Notes: generated by a model from the letters alone, not told the origin. Shown: positions 1-12,155, counted from the first letter of the stretch. The stretch is 64,000 bases of DNA from Phytophthora quininea (GCA_011947345.1 JAAVTG010000044.1:310001-374000), one strand, 5' to 3'. Numbers and translations: made by a program.

Positions 1-99
1 GATCGCACGATATATGCTGGAATACCGACCCGAGAAAGCTGCCGTGATTGCCGACCGAGTACTCAAAGATGCGAAGGTTTTTGGTGACCTCCAATTCGC
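1..99 (+). other. Coding-like flank left of the first MULE
   Basis: Frame 2 is open from the window edge up to the MULE target duplication and reads like coding sequence (includes RYMLEYRPEK and KDAKVFGDL). No family recognised. It may be an exon interrupted by the element that starts at 100, since the right side resumes with an ankyrin-family gene, but the two frames do not join cleanly. Confidence 0.35.
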
Positions 100-2062
100 G
101 GAAGATTATTTTGCGGGTCTTATTCGGATCTGGTCTAAGATTTGATCAAAGCGCAGTTTGATCCAGGTCCATTGATTGGTGCTAGACCACAAGCTCAGCT
201 CACTTTCGCTTTGATCTGTCCAAGGAACAGGCAGCCTCTCTCCCCCACTGAGTGACCCAGCATGGCCAAGATCAAGCACACGCATAACGCCTGCATATGA
301 CCGGTCTCTCGAGCCCAGGCGTATTAGCGCTACCACCACAAGAACTTGCTGCGCCGCAGTCGCCAATGTCGGAGTCGGTTGCATCAACGGAGACGTTGTC
401 TCAGTGCACGGCGCCTTCGTCGCCGCCGGTCGCCTCCAGACAGCTTGCGTCAACCAACCTCAGCTTGCCGTCCACGTCACACCCATCAGCGGTACGAGCG
501 CCGTGTAGCAACACAAAGCTCTACGGAACCGATATTGCCGGAGTGTCTGCCGCAACACCGCTGTCTGGAGAGATGGTGCACTACGGCGAGCCCGAGCGAA
601 CGAAATTTAAGTCAGTGATTCGGCTAAGAGGATTTCAGTACACCAAGGCTGCCGCGTCGTCTAAGAAGATCACATACAGGTGCAGTTTTTACCGTCGCAG
701 TTGCAAGTGCAAAGGAAGGGTGGAGTTTAGTGCGGAGCTGATGGCTTTCAAGAACTTCGCCCCACAGCTGCCACCAGCCCACACTCGTAGCTGGTATCCA
801 TGAGTATCTGAAGCGATGAAGGCTGCTGTGAGTGCTTTGGTGCTCAGGATGTTGCAAGGTCTGCGGAAAGTGTTTGGGAGGGGTACGCAGCAAATTTTAT
901 GATACCGATGACGACGTAGCTGTCCACGGGTTAACACGTGACCAAGTTCGACAGCAGGTATATTGAGACCGTCGTGGCTATTTCGGGGCTCGCTGCACGG
1001 ACTGGTGGAAGTGCCATCGCTGTCTCTAGTGAAGGGAAGTACCATGAATTTCTTTCGATTTCATCGCGTTTATTCCGAGAGAGATGGCAGTGTGGAGCGA
1101 TTGATTGGGTGGGGGCACCCCTTCCTCATCGAGCGGCTCAAGTACAAAGGTGTTACGCTCTTTGTCGATGGCACCTTTAGGTGCGTGCCATCAACATTCT
1201 ACCAATGTATAGTTATCATGGTTCTTGACCAAGCTTCTGGGCGCTTCCTACCCGTCTTTTACATCTTATGCTCGTCAAAGAAGGCGGACATGTACTGGAA
1301 TGTCATCGACCATGTCGTGCAAGCGACAGATCAAAAGCTGGACCCAGCGCAAGTAGTGTGCGATTTCGAGGCGGGTTTGATCACATGCTGACGCAATTTC
1401 CCGATGCCAAGGTTCGAGGGTGTTCTTTTATATTTTAAGCAGGCCGTTGGCAGGCACATGAAGAAACTTCGGATTCCTGCGCAAGAAATCAAATTCGCTA
1501 TGGCGTCAGGTGTGTTAGACACGTTGGCGGTGATTGAGCAGAGCAAGGTTGCAGTACAGGGAACACGCTACGTCAGAAAACTACTGGGCTGGTTTCCTCG
1601 CACACCAAGTGGGAATCATTTTGGAAATACTTCAATGAGCAGTGGGTGAAGAAACATGGGCCGGAGTTGTGGAACGTGCACGACACAGCGAAGCAAGTCG
1701 TGGCTCGAGCGAACAACCCCTAGAAAGGTTCAATAGAGAGCTTAACGGGGCTTTCTCAAGCCCCCACCCCAGCATCCCAGTGTTTGTAGCTGGCATCGAA
1801 GCTCTTGCACGGCGCCACGTGCAGATTTTGGAAGATATTCCCACGAACCGAGCAAAAGCACCCCATCGCCGTGAGAAGTACTTGCTACCCAAACCACCCA
1901 AGATATTAACCGAGTAGGCAACTTCAGCTAGTGAGCATGAACATCGATTTTGTCCAACTTTATCTCGTATCACTGGTTTCGGTCAGGTCTAGCTGCTCGG
2001 TCACGGATTTGACTAGACCCATTAGCCAGACCCGACCAGAATAAGACCCGCAAAAAGGCAAC
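100..2062 (+). mobile_element. Mutator-like element (MULE) with TIRs and 9-bp TSD
   Basis: The direct repeat CCAATTCGC occurs at 91-99 and 2063-2071, the 9-bp target duplication expected of MULEs. Just inside, the ends are inverted copies: TTTTGCGGGTCTTATTC at 109-125 recurs as its reverse complement near 2040-2056. The interior encodes a broken MULE transposase on the plus strand. At under 2 kb it is short for an autonomous MULE, so it has probably lost internal sequence. Confidence 0.8.
540..1917 (+). pseudogene. MULE transposase remnant (FLYWCH-like finger plus DDE domain)
   Basis: Frame fragments in order give a FLYWCH-like DNA-binding finger (TKFKSVIRLRGFQY, then cysteines in YRCSFYRRSCKCKGR, 600-720), the start of the MULE catalytic domain (LFVDGTFRCVPSTFYQC near 1160-1210, VVCDFEAGL near 1355-1380 carrying a likely second acidic residue), and a C-terminal part ending in PKPPKILTE at 1917. 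At least three frame changes separate the pieces (about 780-960, 1390, 1630), so no intact protein can be made as sequenced. Some shifts may be missing bases, as elsewhere in the window. The MULE assignment is firm; activity is unlikely. Confidence 0.75.
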
Positions 2063-2072
2063 CCAATTCGCC

Positions 2073-3646
2073 GTCCACCTACTTAGATGGCAATGACAAC
2101 AAATCCCTACCGTGGAAAGCTTTCGTTGCTGCTTTGGAGACTAGTAGTCGACTGGGTCATACCTTTTCTGGAGCAGAATGGCTGACCACGCACGTAACAG
2201 ACCTTGATGCCAACGATATCCCTAATAACGTCGTGTTTACCGCAGCCAAATACGGCAAGCTCGATGTGGTTCACTGGCTGCATGAGCATTTCGGACGAGA
2301 CCCGAGTGTCAGTCTGTATGTTGACCCTCCTCACCGGACATTTCGGGGACAGCGGTTGAATCCAACGTCGTCAATGGATGTGGCTGCAGCTCAAGGACAT
2401 CTCGAAGTTCTGCAATTTTTACATCGCATGGAGCGCTCGATGGTGACGAAGCGGAAGTTAAACGATAGCAAAATTCGTCGAAACAGCTACAAATACTGCG
2501 GTGTACGACCTCGGCCATGGATGCTGCTGCCAAATACGGTCATTTGAATGTAGTTCAATGGCTCCACAACAATCGAACCGAGGGGGTGCTGTTACCGGTT
2601 GGGAAAGATTAAACAAGATATTTCCAAGATATGTGCACGAGAATGGCAGTCGACAAGGTCAGGAGAGTTGTGAGGCATCACAGTATTCATTTTTCATAGC
2701 TCTATAACTAGTAGGCACTGGTAGTAGTTTCACAACGGCCGCCAAGATTGCCTCTTCATCACTCTAAGATAATACACCAACAGAGCAACGCTGTCCCTCG
2801 TCCTTGCTTCGTTCCTGCCTTCAACGCAGCTTCCTCGGCCCTAAAGACGTGGCTGGTCTCCCTAGCGTGAAGTCTACTTCAGGAGTGGGTGCCACCATAT
2901 TGCAACAGGTGCACGACAGCAGCAATGGATCGTGCTGCTGCTCGAGGACATTTGGAGGTCGTCAAGTGGCTGCACTCGAAGGGTGCACTACCAACGCCAT
3001 GGATAACGCGGTTTCTGGAGATCGTATCAGATCTGGACCTTATAAACCACCACGTGAGTCTTGCGACGACCAGCGCAATCGCTTTGAAATTCTGAAGTTT
3101 TTGCAGACCAACCGGTCGGAAGGCTGCACGGAGAAAGCCAAGGATGCTGCTGCGAAAAGTAGCTACTTCGAGATATTGCAATGGCTACATCAGAACACGA
3201 CCGGAGCCTGTACAACCGCCGCAATGGATGCAGCTGCGTCAGTTGGTCGACTTGATATTGTCCAGTGGCTCCATGAAAACCGTATTGAGGGGTGTACACA
3301 GCATTCCGTTGGAGAGGCAGCTCGGAAGGGAGATTTGAAGATGGTGGAGTGGCTGCTTGCGAATCGTCCAGAGTGCTCACCGAAGGAAGCGATGAACTCA
3401 GCAGCTGCAAGTGGACAACTGCAAGTAGTGTGATGGTTGATGTCCAACAGCTCAGGATTCTGCCTCACATCCGCCATGGTCGAGGCGGTCATCTATGGGA
3501 GTTTTGAGATGATGTTTTTCTTCACGAACACCCACTGGACACGACACGCTGCAGACGAATGAAATTCAATCCGTTCGATTTTAACGACCAAGATCGAGAA
3601 GGACACGCGTGGGTCGAGGAAAACTATCCACATACGAGAGCTGCAT
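2073..3646 (+). pseudogene. Ankyrin-repeat protein, broken copy
   Basis: Fragments of the oomycete ankyrin family occur in order: VFTAAKYGKLDVVHWLHEHF (2230-2290), DVAAAQGHLEVLQFLHRME (2375-2430), AAARGHLEVVKWLHSKG (2930-2985), then four repeats of the xAMDxAAxxGxLDIVQWLHENR type (3100-3430). The tail ends in a WVEENYPHTRAA-like C-terminus at 3646, matching WLQEHYPMQDAA of the 43-45 kb paralogue. Reading needs several frame changes, and the stretch 2590-2800 has no repeat, which suggests an internal insertion or deletion. The N-terminal domain of the complete paralogues is absent. The MULE ends immediately upstream, so it may have separated the gene from its 5' end. Confidence 0.65.
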
Positions 3647-3729
3647 GATCTATTCATTTCTACCGCCTAAAAACAACTTCAACATTTTTTTATAATCAGT
3701 CTAAAATCAGAAAACAAAATCCTATAATT

Positions 3730-4972
3730 ATGGATGAAGATGTTCAAGCGGTGGCGGCGCTGCAGGTATCGGGAGCCCTGTCGGACCACGTTCGCTTGCG
3801 GAATGTGATGGTTTGTCCGCATTGCCACGAGGGGTTCGGCAGTGCGTCGCTGGCTATCCACATAATGAGATGCCGAGCTCTGTACCCAGAAGAAGAGCTT
3901 ACTAAAGCGGAGAAGAAGCCTCCAAAACCCAAAAAGGAGATCCGATCTCTAGTCGACTTGTAAGAATGGAAAATCATGTATTGTAGCTTAGTACATCTGA
4001 CACTATTGATGTGCTACTTGCAGGTGTCTTCGGTTTGTGACTAAGCACTTCGAGTCGATTTGTCTGGAGAAGATCGTGGCGTTTCCAGAAGCGGAAGGTT
4101 CGTTGTTAAAATATATGCATGCTATCATTTATTTGTGATATTATTTTTATGCTTTAGCGGCGCTGATCGCATCGATGCCGACGAGTTTGGTGCATCGACT
4201 CGTGATCAATTTGGTCAAGAACAGCAAGCAGGTGATTTGATAGCCACTTTATTTAATAGTTATTTTTATTGACTATGCTTGGTCTACAGGTGAATCGGAA
4301 AAACCATGAAATGCGAGCTGAGGTGGAGACTCTGGCGCGCTCGCTGGGATCTGCAAAACGCAACTCTGCGCTGTTAGAAGCTGCGCGAAGCGGAGAGGCG
4401 ATGATGCGCACTCGCATGGGTGAACAACAGGAAATTGCTCATCGAGTCGAACGGGAACTGGATACCACCAAAGCAGAGCTCACGACTGCTGAAGCGGAGA
4501 ATCGACAACTCCGTGCGAAGATTGAAAGCGTCGAAAAATCCAACTGCGTCTGGAAGCCAAGGTCAGAATTTGTTTTGTTTGTATTGACATTTCATACTAC
4601 TGTTATTGCGATGTTTGGCCTGTACAGATTAATGCGTTAACTGCCGAGAAGGATACGCTCAAGAAGGCAACACAGGAGTCTCAGAGACGTGAAATGGAGG
4701 CGACTCGACAGCTAGCGCTCGTGAAAAAGTCGTCCGGAACAACTGCGTCTCCATCTCGACGGCCTTCCTCCTCAGTTAGCCGTGCTTCACGACACTCCGC
4801 AGTTACCCCAGCGAAAATGAATCGTTCCCTAGCAGACCCAGGTCGTGTACGAAAGCCCCGTATAGATACAACTCCGGTCGTGCTGCGCGAAAGACCACGG
4901 TCCGATGGATCAAAAATTCCTTTTCCAGCGTCGATAGCCCGACAAGCCGACAACGTTCAGCAGAGACCTTGA
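3730..4972 (+). CDS. C2H2/C2HC zinc-finger and coiled-coil protein, five exons
   Basis: Exons fit as 3730-3959, 4024-4097, 4158-4231, 4290-4561 and 4628-4972, all with GT-AG introns of 58-66 nt. Exon 1 encodes a finger (VCPHCHEGF, then HIMRCR: C-x2-C-x12-H-x3-C). Exons 2-3 encode a helical segment (KHFESICLEK, SMPTSLVHRLVINLVKN). Exon 4 is a long charged coiled coil. Exon 5 ends in a basic, serine-rich tail (SPSRRPSSSVSRASRHS), possibly disordered or microtubule-binding. The frame breaks once: the A5 run at 4534-4538 must be A6 to read into the splice site in phase, so this is probably one missing base. I do not recognise the protein; role unknown. Confidence 0.7.
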
Positions 4973-5385
4973 AGGACCTTCACTGAAGGCAATCTCCCAC
5001 GTTTACGCCCACGACAAAACCATCCACAACTCCGTTTCAGAATACTTGTCACCCTCTAGTTTTATGCATGACATGATTGAGCGCTTATCTTATAGTTGAT
5101 TTCAGTTTTGGATTGGGCAAAAATGTGTCACTGCCTTTTATTGTAGAAATGGTGCATTTTGCACAAAGATAATAAGTGTGGTGGAGTCAAAAAGCAAGTT
5201 TTCTCGCTAATAATCTGCGAGTTGCACTCAACCGGCTGTGTCACTTGGATCGTGTCTGACTGGTTGCAAGCTCTTGATCTAAATCCCGGTTAGTAAAACT
5301 TGAAGGGGACAAGTATTCTGTACCATTACATACTACTGGTAATACAAGTATTTTAATACGTACATGCACACCTACGTGCAATGAC
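4973..5385. other. Intergenic, no gene seen
   Basis: AT-richer spacer between the coiled-coil gene and the effector duplication. I see no conserved frame, RNA gene or clear repeat. Confidence 0.5.
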
Positions 5386-5892
5386 AGTATCTTAGGCTCT
5401 GCAGCGCCTGTTTTCCTCGCACCGACTACGGTACGTACCATGGCATTTGTGATCGTGAAGATTGGATGGCACCCGCTCGATGCCATTCCTCGATTTTCCG
5501 TCCAGCACTCAATTGTTTTCGCTTCTCCAATATGCGCGTCTCGCTTTGTCTGCTGCTCGCTGTTATTGCCACCTTTGCTGCGAGTGGAAGCGCCTCCGAC
5601 CAGACCGCGATCTCGAAGGTAGAATCACCCGACGCGGTGCGCTCGTTGACTCAAGACCAGGACGAAGGCAAGAAGTTTCTGCGAGGACTCAACATGATAG
5701 ATGCAACTGAAGACGACGACGAGGAGAGAGCCATTGCCAACCTGCGCAACCTCACCAAGCAGAGAAAATCTTCCGGGCAATGGCCACAGACGACACTTAC
5801 CGCAATACTGTCTACGCCGGGTGGCGCGCTCAGAAGTTGACCCCAGAAATGGTCCGCATGGATTTTCACTTCCTCAGATCCCGCGAAGGTAT
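5386..5892 (+). repeat. RXLR-locus segmental duplication, copy 1
   Basis: This segment matches 28224-28730 at a constant offset of 22838 with only a few substitutions (for example GCGCCTG/GCACCTG, CACAGAC/CACGGAC). It covers about 146 bp upstream of the effector start and most of the gene. Similarity stops abruptly after GCGAAGGTATG. Confidence 0.9.
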
Positions 5893-5947
5893 GTCCGCCT
5901 TCGACGGGTATGTGGACTACATCGCGAAGCACGGCTTCCCAGCATAA
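5532..5947 (+). pseudogene. RXLR-EER effector, one frameshift (copy 1)
   Basis: The start at 5532 gives a typical signal peptide (MRVSLCLLLAVIATFAASGS). It is followed by a KFLRG motif (degenerate RXLR, first R replaced by K) and a DDDEER motif, the dEER element. RXLR proteins are secreted and act inside plant cells. The frame carrying the signal peptide stops at 5838-5840, but the next frame stays open to a TAA at 5945-5947 and carries a helical C-terminal domain. The shift maps to the A4 run at 5765-5768. The duplicate at 28.4 kb has the same run, so the change is either older than the duplication or a systematic sequencing error. An upstream ATG at 5466 is less likely because the hydrophobic segment would no longer be N-terminal. 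Confidence 0.75.
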
Positions 5948-6072
5948 GAAACAAATGTGAATATAACTGCAATATGTACCCTGTCAAATTCGACTATTTA
6001 GTGTAGAACACATATTTTGAACTGATTCCATCAAACCGCGAGTATATCAATCAGGAGAGCTCGTTCGTGACC

Positions 6073-7956
6073 ATGCTACAGCGCACGAGCAGCCTGGTGC
6101 GGCGTGTTATCGACCAGGAGGAGGCCCATGCTGCATACAACCGCCATGTACTCACAGAGGTGCGTAGAAGCAACAAAGAAGGAGCTAACATTTGGGGTGA
6201 TGAAGTTTTGGATACACGTGTCGTCCAGGTGCAGAGCGTCCTGGACGAGATGGTGTACGACGTGGAGAGCTGCGAGCACGAGCGCGAGCTTGTGTTACTT
6301 AAGAGAAAATTAAACGCGGCGGAGAGTTCGTTGTCGGAGTACCAGGAACGAGAGAGCGAGCTGATCCAGGAGAGACAGCAGGTGTGGCATGTGATACCCT
6401 TGTTGTTGTCAATTTACTGTAAAATTATGACTGAAAATTATGTATGAGGCTTATGGATACGTTGTAAAAGTGGAGGAAGACGGAAGAACGATTATGGCGA
6501 AATTAAACGAACATTTATCGGTAGTGGTGACGGAGCTGGCCAAGAAAGAAGTGTAGGAGAGGTTCTTGCTGGCAATGAAAAAGGTGGTGCTAACATGCTA
6601 TTTTTCGATGTTTTTTTCAGGATGGAAAAGGAGCTCGAGCAGGCAAAAGAGCAGTTGAAATTGACGGGACAACTATCGAAGGAGTTGGCCAGCGCGCAAC
6701 GAGAAATTCGGGAGCTTCGGCGGGCAAACGACATCCAACAGCTTTTGAAGAGCACCACAGCCCCAGTTCGATCTGCATCGGAAACGAGACGAAGAAACCC
6801 ACAAGACAAATCTACAAGAGATCCGCAGATTACGCCGGCTGAGGGGAAGAATGCATTTTCACAGCTGCCGGACAAGATAATGCTGAAACTTTTTCATATC
6901 TTGACCAAGACAGCATGGTTGCAATCAGCGTGACCGACCGAGCGCTGGTCAGACGTGTCAACGTGATGTTTGGCGTCACAACTCCAACTAGTTTGGCCAA
7001 GCAACCAGCGAAACAGCAACCTGTATCTCCCCGTCCGCGAAAGCAGAGCAAGAACCGCGGTTTGAGCTTCATGGGATCATCGGAGAAAGACAAGGTGATG
7101 TAGATTGTCTTTCCTCTGTGGTATTGAGTTGTAGTAGCTGACGTTCTTACATTTTGGCAGCTCTCTAAGGTGGATGCAGTCGTAAAGTCGTTGAAACCTG
7201 ATCAGATTAAACTTTTCCATGACATGTCGACGCGGATCAAGTCTCTGGAGGTGAGATACTTTGCTTTCTTATTTGTAGTTTTTACTAAAAGCTGGCACTT
7301 TAATGTTTCTAGAACCATCTAGCTCAAGTGCAGGCTGAGAAAGAAGATGTAGCCGCTCGCCTCTTCAGTGCTGAGAACGTGCGTGATTTCCTCATGGAAA
7401 AGCTGAAAGATCTTGAAGATACACTCGCCAACAGCATGACCACTACGACCAAGAAAGACGAGCAGGCCGCATTGGACCGCGAGATCATTGGTTTCCTGGA
7501 TGCAAAGACGCAGGAATACGAAGCGGCGCTGCAAGAGTATGCGAAGCAAAATAACGGGCTTCGGGTGGAGATCGAGCACCATCGCGAAGAGTACGCCTCA
7601 AAAACGACGGTGCGTTGTAGATTTTATTATTATTATTATTATTATTGTGCGTGGTCCTAACAGCAACATTTTATACATATACTTTTTCTTTGAATACAGA
7701 TTATCGAGGACATGGTCCAACTCCTTACAGAAGAGAAGAAGGAGCTGGAGGCGCAAGTTCGGGTACGAAATCTCTCGTCGTCGGTATATATATATGTCTA
7801 ATCCTTTATTTGTCGCAGTCACAACGTAAAATCCTGGTTCGTGAAGTGAAAGTGCTTCGTGCTCAGAACCAGCAACTCGTTACGGAGAAAGACCACTACT
7901 TCACGCAGCTCAAGCAGCTCAAACACGCGCTGCAGCATCTAGACGAGCTCAACTAA
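6073..7956 (+). CDS. F-box and coiled-coil protein, seven exons
   Basis: Exons 6073-6381, 6449-6552, 6621-7094, 7161-7250, 7313-7609, 7700-7762 and 7819-7956 join in phase with GT-AG introns of 56-90 nt. Exon 3 holds an F-box-like motif (FSQLPDKIMLKLF, then VAISVTDRALVRRVNVMF), which would link a substrate to SKP1-cullin ubiquitin ligases. The N-terminal and C-terminal parts are predicted coiled coil (heptads in exons 1-3 and 5-7, ending LKQLKHALQHLDELN). In the middle of the F-box the frame slips once at a T5 run, 6890-6894; one extra T restores both the motif and the splice phase to exon 4. I take the gene as functional with a probable base error. No named orthologue recognised. Intron 5 carries a TTA microsatellite. 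Confidence 0.75.
7621..7646 (+). repeat. TTA/ATT microsatellite in an intron
   Basis: About eight trinucleotide units lie inside intron 5 of the F-box gene, between splice sites at 7610 and 7699. Confidence 0.9.
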
Positions 7957-8111
7957 ACCCCTAAGTTTTCAACACAAGTTGAAGTCACTCTTTCGAATGA
8001 CTGACTTTCGATCGTTCCAGATTATCGGCATACTCAACTCCATATATTTCCAGAATTACGCAATCCAAATCCCACCCACCAAAATATAGGCAAAGGCTCA
8101 CTTTGACTTTC

Positions 8112-10950
8112 ATGGCGGCGGCGGCACTTCGACGCTTCGCTCTGGCGCGGTCGGGGCTGCGCGGCTTCTCCGGTGGGAACAGGCGCTTCCAGCAGTCCGT
8201 ATTGACCCCGCATCGCTTCGCCTCACGCAATCCGCACGTGTTTAGCGCGTACTACTCGACCGAGAGCGGAGGTGATGACGAATCACCAGACAAGAAGGAC
8301 GAGGACCCCAGCGTGGAAGTGGTGATCGACAGCGAGCTGGCCACCGTCGGGGAAGGAGACAACGCCCCCACCTATCCGCACGTGTTGGCCATGCCAGCGC
8401 ACCGCCGTCCGTTCTTTCCGGGCGTGGTGCTGCCCATGACGATTACGAATCCTGAAGTAACGCGAGCACTTTTGGCGCTCAAAGAGGCTGGCCAGAAATA
8501 CGTCGGTGTATTTCTGAAAAGTCTAGTGGTGACCCTCTCAAATCTGGGAACCAAGAAGATCTGGTCAAGAATCTGAGCGAGATCCACCACGTCGGCAGCT
8601 TCGCGCGCATCGACAACATGCTGCCGTTCGACGCTAACTCCGTACAAGTTCTGATGGTGTCGCAGCGCCGTATCGCTATCGACGACGTTCGAGATGACGG
8701 ACCTCCGCTGCGAGTCAACATCAGCAATCTGGACAATCCTAAATTTGATCCCAAAAGCAAACTGATCCGAGCGTACTCCAACGAGATCGTCGCGACCTTG
8801 AGGGAGATCGTCAAGATGAATCCTCTCTTCAAGGACCACATGCAGTATTTCTCTCAAAGAATTGACATCCATAATCCTTACAAGTTGGCGGATTTTGCGG
8901 CTTCTGTGACGTCTGCAGATGGAGAAGAACTGCAACAAGTGATGGAGGAAATGTCGTGCGAAGCCAGATTGAAGAAGGCGCTGGAGCTGATCACCAAAGA
9001 GTTGGAGCTGAGCAAAGTGCAGCAGACAATCAAAGAACAAGTGGAGGAGAAAGTCTCCAAGAACCAGCGGAACTATCTGCTGATGGAGCAGCTCAAGGCC
9101 ATCAAAAAGGAGCTCGGCATGGAGAAGGACGACAAGGACGCCATGATCACCAAGTACAGAGAACGACTGGCCGAGTTTGCGGCTGGAAGTATCCCAGACA
9201 GTGTGAACGAAGTGGTGGAGGACGAACTCAACAAGATGTCGATGCTGGAGAAGAACTCGTCCGAGTTTAACGTCACGCGTAACTATCTGGACTGGCTGAC
9301 GCAGCTTCCATGGGGCAAATCGACCGAGGAGAATTTTGATCTGGCCAAGGCGAAGCAGATTCTGGACGAGGACCACTACGGACTGAAGGACATTAAGGAG
9401 CGTATCTTAGAGTTTATCGCCGTGTCCAAACTGAAGGGAGACGTTCAGGGCAAGATCTTGTGCTTCGTGGGTCCGCCTGGAGTTGGTAAGACGAGTATCG
9501 GCAAGTCGATCGCCCGGTCATTGAACCGCGAGTTCTACCGCTTCTCGGTGGGCGGTTTGAGCGACGTTGCAGAGATTAAGGGCCATCGTCGCACATACGT
9601 CGGTGCCATGCCAGGTAAGATTATTCAGTGCCTGAAGTCCACGCAGAGCTCAAACCCACTCATTCTCATCGATGAGATCGACAAGCTGGGGCGTGGATAC
9701 CAAGGAGACCCGGCTTCAGCGCTGCTTGAGCTTCTGGACCCCTCACAGAACAATGGGTTTGTCGATCACTATATGGATGTGCCTGTAGACCTCTCGCGCG
9801 TTCTCTTCATTTGCACAGCTAACGTGACCGACACAATCCCTGGTCCGCTGCTCGATCGAATGGAAGTCTTGCGTCTGTCGGGCTACGACTCGCCGGAGAA
9901 GCTTGCCATTGCGAAGGAATACCTTGTCCCCAAGGCGCGAGAGCGTACCGGACTCCAGGAGGCTGAGACCACGCCTGAGTCGCTTGGCTTGACGGACGAG
10001 GCAATCTTGGCATTGGTGAAGCAATATTGCCGTGAAAGCGGCGTCCGAAACTTGGAAAAACACGTGGAGAAGGTGTTCCGTAAGGTTGCGCTGGAGGTTG
10101 TCGAAGACATTGAGCGCGCCAAGGCAGGCGAGTCACAAGAAGCTGGCGAAACTACCGATGCCAAGGAGGTATCCTCTGATGAAGACCGCTTCCTGATCAC
10201 GCCGGACAAGCTGTCGAAATATGTTGGCAAGCCGATCTTCACCTCGTACGTGATTTGTCTCATAGTATCTGCATTGCTATCGTCAACTAATTGCTGCTGT
10301 CTTTCTAGTGACCGCATGTTCGACAAGCAATTCCCAGGCGTTGTGATGGGACTTGCTTGGACGGCGATGGGCGGTGCGTCGTTGTACATCGAAACGACCA
10401 AGGTGGAGACGAAGGCAGACCGCTCGGGGCTGATCACCACGGGTCAGATGGGCTCTGTCATGGAGGAGAGCACTAAGATTGCACACACTTACGCTCGTAG
10501 CAAGTTGCATCAAATCGACCCAGACAGCAAGTTCTTCGAGGAGAACGAGGTGCACTTGCATGTGCCTGAAGGAGCCACACCAAAAGACGGCCCATCAGCT
10601 GGCTGCACGATGGTGACGGCTCTGCTGTCGCTGGCTCTGGATAAGTATGTTATGGGATATCTTGGCCTTGAATCTGTTCGTATTTCTAACAATTTGTGTC
10701 TCGTTACAGAACGGTAAAGCCCGACCTCGCCATGACAGGGGAGTTGTCGCTTGTGGGCAAGGTCCTTCCTGTTGGCGGCATCAAGGAGAAGACGATTGCA
10801 GCTAAGCGGTCGGGTGTAAAGACCCTCATCTTACCGCTTGGTAACAAGCGTGACTTCGACGAGCTAGAGGAATACCTGCGCAAAGATCTGGATGTGCACT
10901 TCGCCGACTACTACGACGACGTGTACAAGGTGGCCTTCGAGCAGGCGTAG
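8112..10950 (+). CDS. Mitochondrial Lon protease (ATP-dependent AAA+ serine protease)
   Basis: Lon degrades damaged and unassembled proteins in the mitochondrial matrix. The start at 8112 gives an arginine-rich presequence ([19 protein letters not shown]). The N-terminal substrate-binding domain follows (ends [21 protein letters not shown] onward), then coiled helices, the AAA+ module with Walker [10 protein letters not shown] near 9470-9497 and Walker [10 protein letters not shown] near 9660-9690, and the protease domain with the catalytic Ser in [11 protein letters not shown] (about 10580-10612) and Lys in [14 protein letters not shown] (about 10774-10815). Introns are 10246-10308 (63 nt, phase-neutral) and 10645-10709. 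Length is about 903 aa, normal for the family. The only break is at the A4 run 8517-8520, where one added A joins the two frames. In a gene of this importance that points to a missing base. Confidence 0.93.
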
Positions 10951-11074
10951 ACGGTAATGCACCAGTCCATCGCATGTAAAATGTGGGAATTAGTAGAGGG
11001 AAATACACGTTCCTTGGTTGGGATCTCGCAGGACGCTTTGGATTATTTCAGTTCGTGAAGGGACACTCGAGACC

Positions 11075-11805
11075 ATGCTGCGGATGTTATGGAATATTGC
11101 TTCGGGTCTAGTCCGTAAAGCTTTACATCCGAAATCTCAGTCAGGGCTGGCAGGGCTCCACTTCCTGCAGTCTGGAGAGCTCGATCCGGTTTCTTGGACT
11201 GCGACGTCAACTTGCACCTCAACAACTCGTCCTACTTGTTCAGCATGGAACTCGCTCGCTGGCATTTCGTCGCGTAAGATACTTATTTTTATTTTATTTT
11301 ATTGAACGCTGACATGTTGAGTTCTGCTTTTGCCAGGTCTACTGGCGTCCTGTGGCAAGCGTTGAAGCATCGACGGATGTTCTTGGCAGCTTCTCAAGCG
11401 ATTCGGTACCGCCACGCGATTTCTCCGTTCCAAGCCTACGAGATCCGCACACAAATGGTGTACTGGGACGGTCACTGGATCTACTTTCTCCACCAATTTC
11501 AATGCCCAGCCACCGGTAAACAGTTTGCTGAAGGATTATGTCGAGTCATGGTCAAGCAGAAAGGTGAAATGGTGTCGTTCGAGAAGATGATTGCAGAAGT
11601 TCACGATGGACCGATTCCGTCCCGACCATCCGAAGTCCCGGACGTTGTCAAAGGCTTCTTGGATTGGGATGCAGCTAGTCGATCCAGTATGGAAGCTGCT
11701 GATGGTATCACGAAACAAAAGAAGAATTCCGAGACAAAGAAACCCGACAAATTAGTGGCTCGAATTTGGGAAGAGATGCAGCGCTCTATGAACCGACCGT
11801 ACTGA
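11075..11805 (+). CDS. THEM6-like hotdog-fold thioesterase
   Basis: Exon 2 (11337-11805) and the end of exon 1 (up to 11273) give the 4HBT_2/THEM6 pattern: DCDVNLHLNNSSYLFSMELA followed by RYRHAISPFQAYEIRTQMV and WDGHWIYFLHQF. Hotdog thioesterases hydrolyse acyl-CoA or related thioesters, and the Asp-x-Asn-x-His-x-Asn segment lies at the usual active-site helix. The 63-nt intron is 11274-11336 and codon phase is kept across it. The N-terminal segment from the ATG at 11075 (MLRMLWNIASGLVRKAL, probable membrane anchor or targeting region) is in another frame from the hotdog domain. At least one base is missing between about 11150 and 11210; I could not place it. About 220 aa. Confidence 0.7.
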
Positions 11806-11817
11806 GCCGTTGTTCAT

Positions 11818-12155
11818 TTAGCTCTTGCCGAGGTGCTGAAGATACGACTTGAACTCGCTGCAAATCGAACGTACCAGGCCGGAGTCTCCGAATCCATTCA
11901 GGTCTTTCCCATTGGTTACCCACGCGTTGAAATCGATGCTTTTCTTTTTCCGGGTCGTTCTGCATTGGCCTGAGGAGCTGTTGAATCCATGTTTTTCTTT
12001 CCTGGCCTGACTTTCACCAGACCGTATCGTTGAGTCTGAGACTGCGCAGGAATTTCTTGTATTTCGATGGAAATACCACCATCAGCTGTCGACGACCGAT
12101 TTCGGTGGTACTCATCAAGGCACCAGTGACCTTCTCTTCCTTCGGGTGGCTTCAA
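11818..12155 (-). pseudogene. RXLR effector relic without signal peptide
   Basis: The minus strand shows, in different frames, a KKFLRSL motif near 12035-12060 (RXLR-like) and an effector C-terminus ending SYLQHLGKS with TAA at 11818-11820. The C-terminal segment (DFNAWVTNGKDLNGF, then FKSYLQHL) has the same layout as the family members at 18, 23, 36 and 40 kb: charged start, W, then a helix ending in Y-L/V-x-D/H-L. No start with a signal peptide is visible upstream, so it is a 5'-truncated copy. Confidence 0.55.

Noticed and set aside
8500..8620. Programmed frameshifting in Lon
   Set aside because: There is no slippery heptamer with a pseudoknot that I can see, and the same kind of single-base loss occurs in many unrelated genes here.
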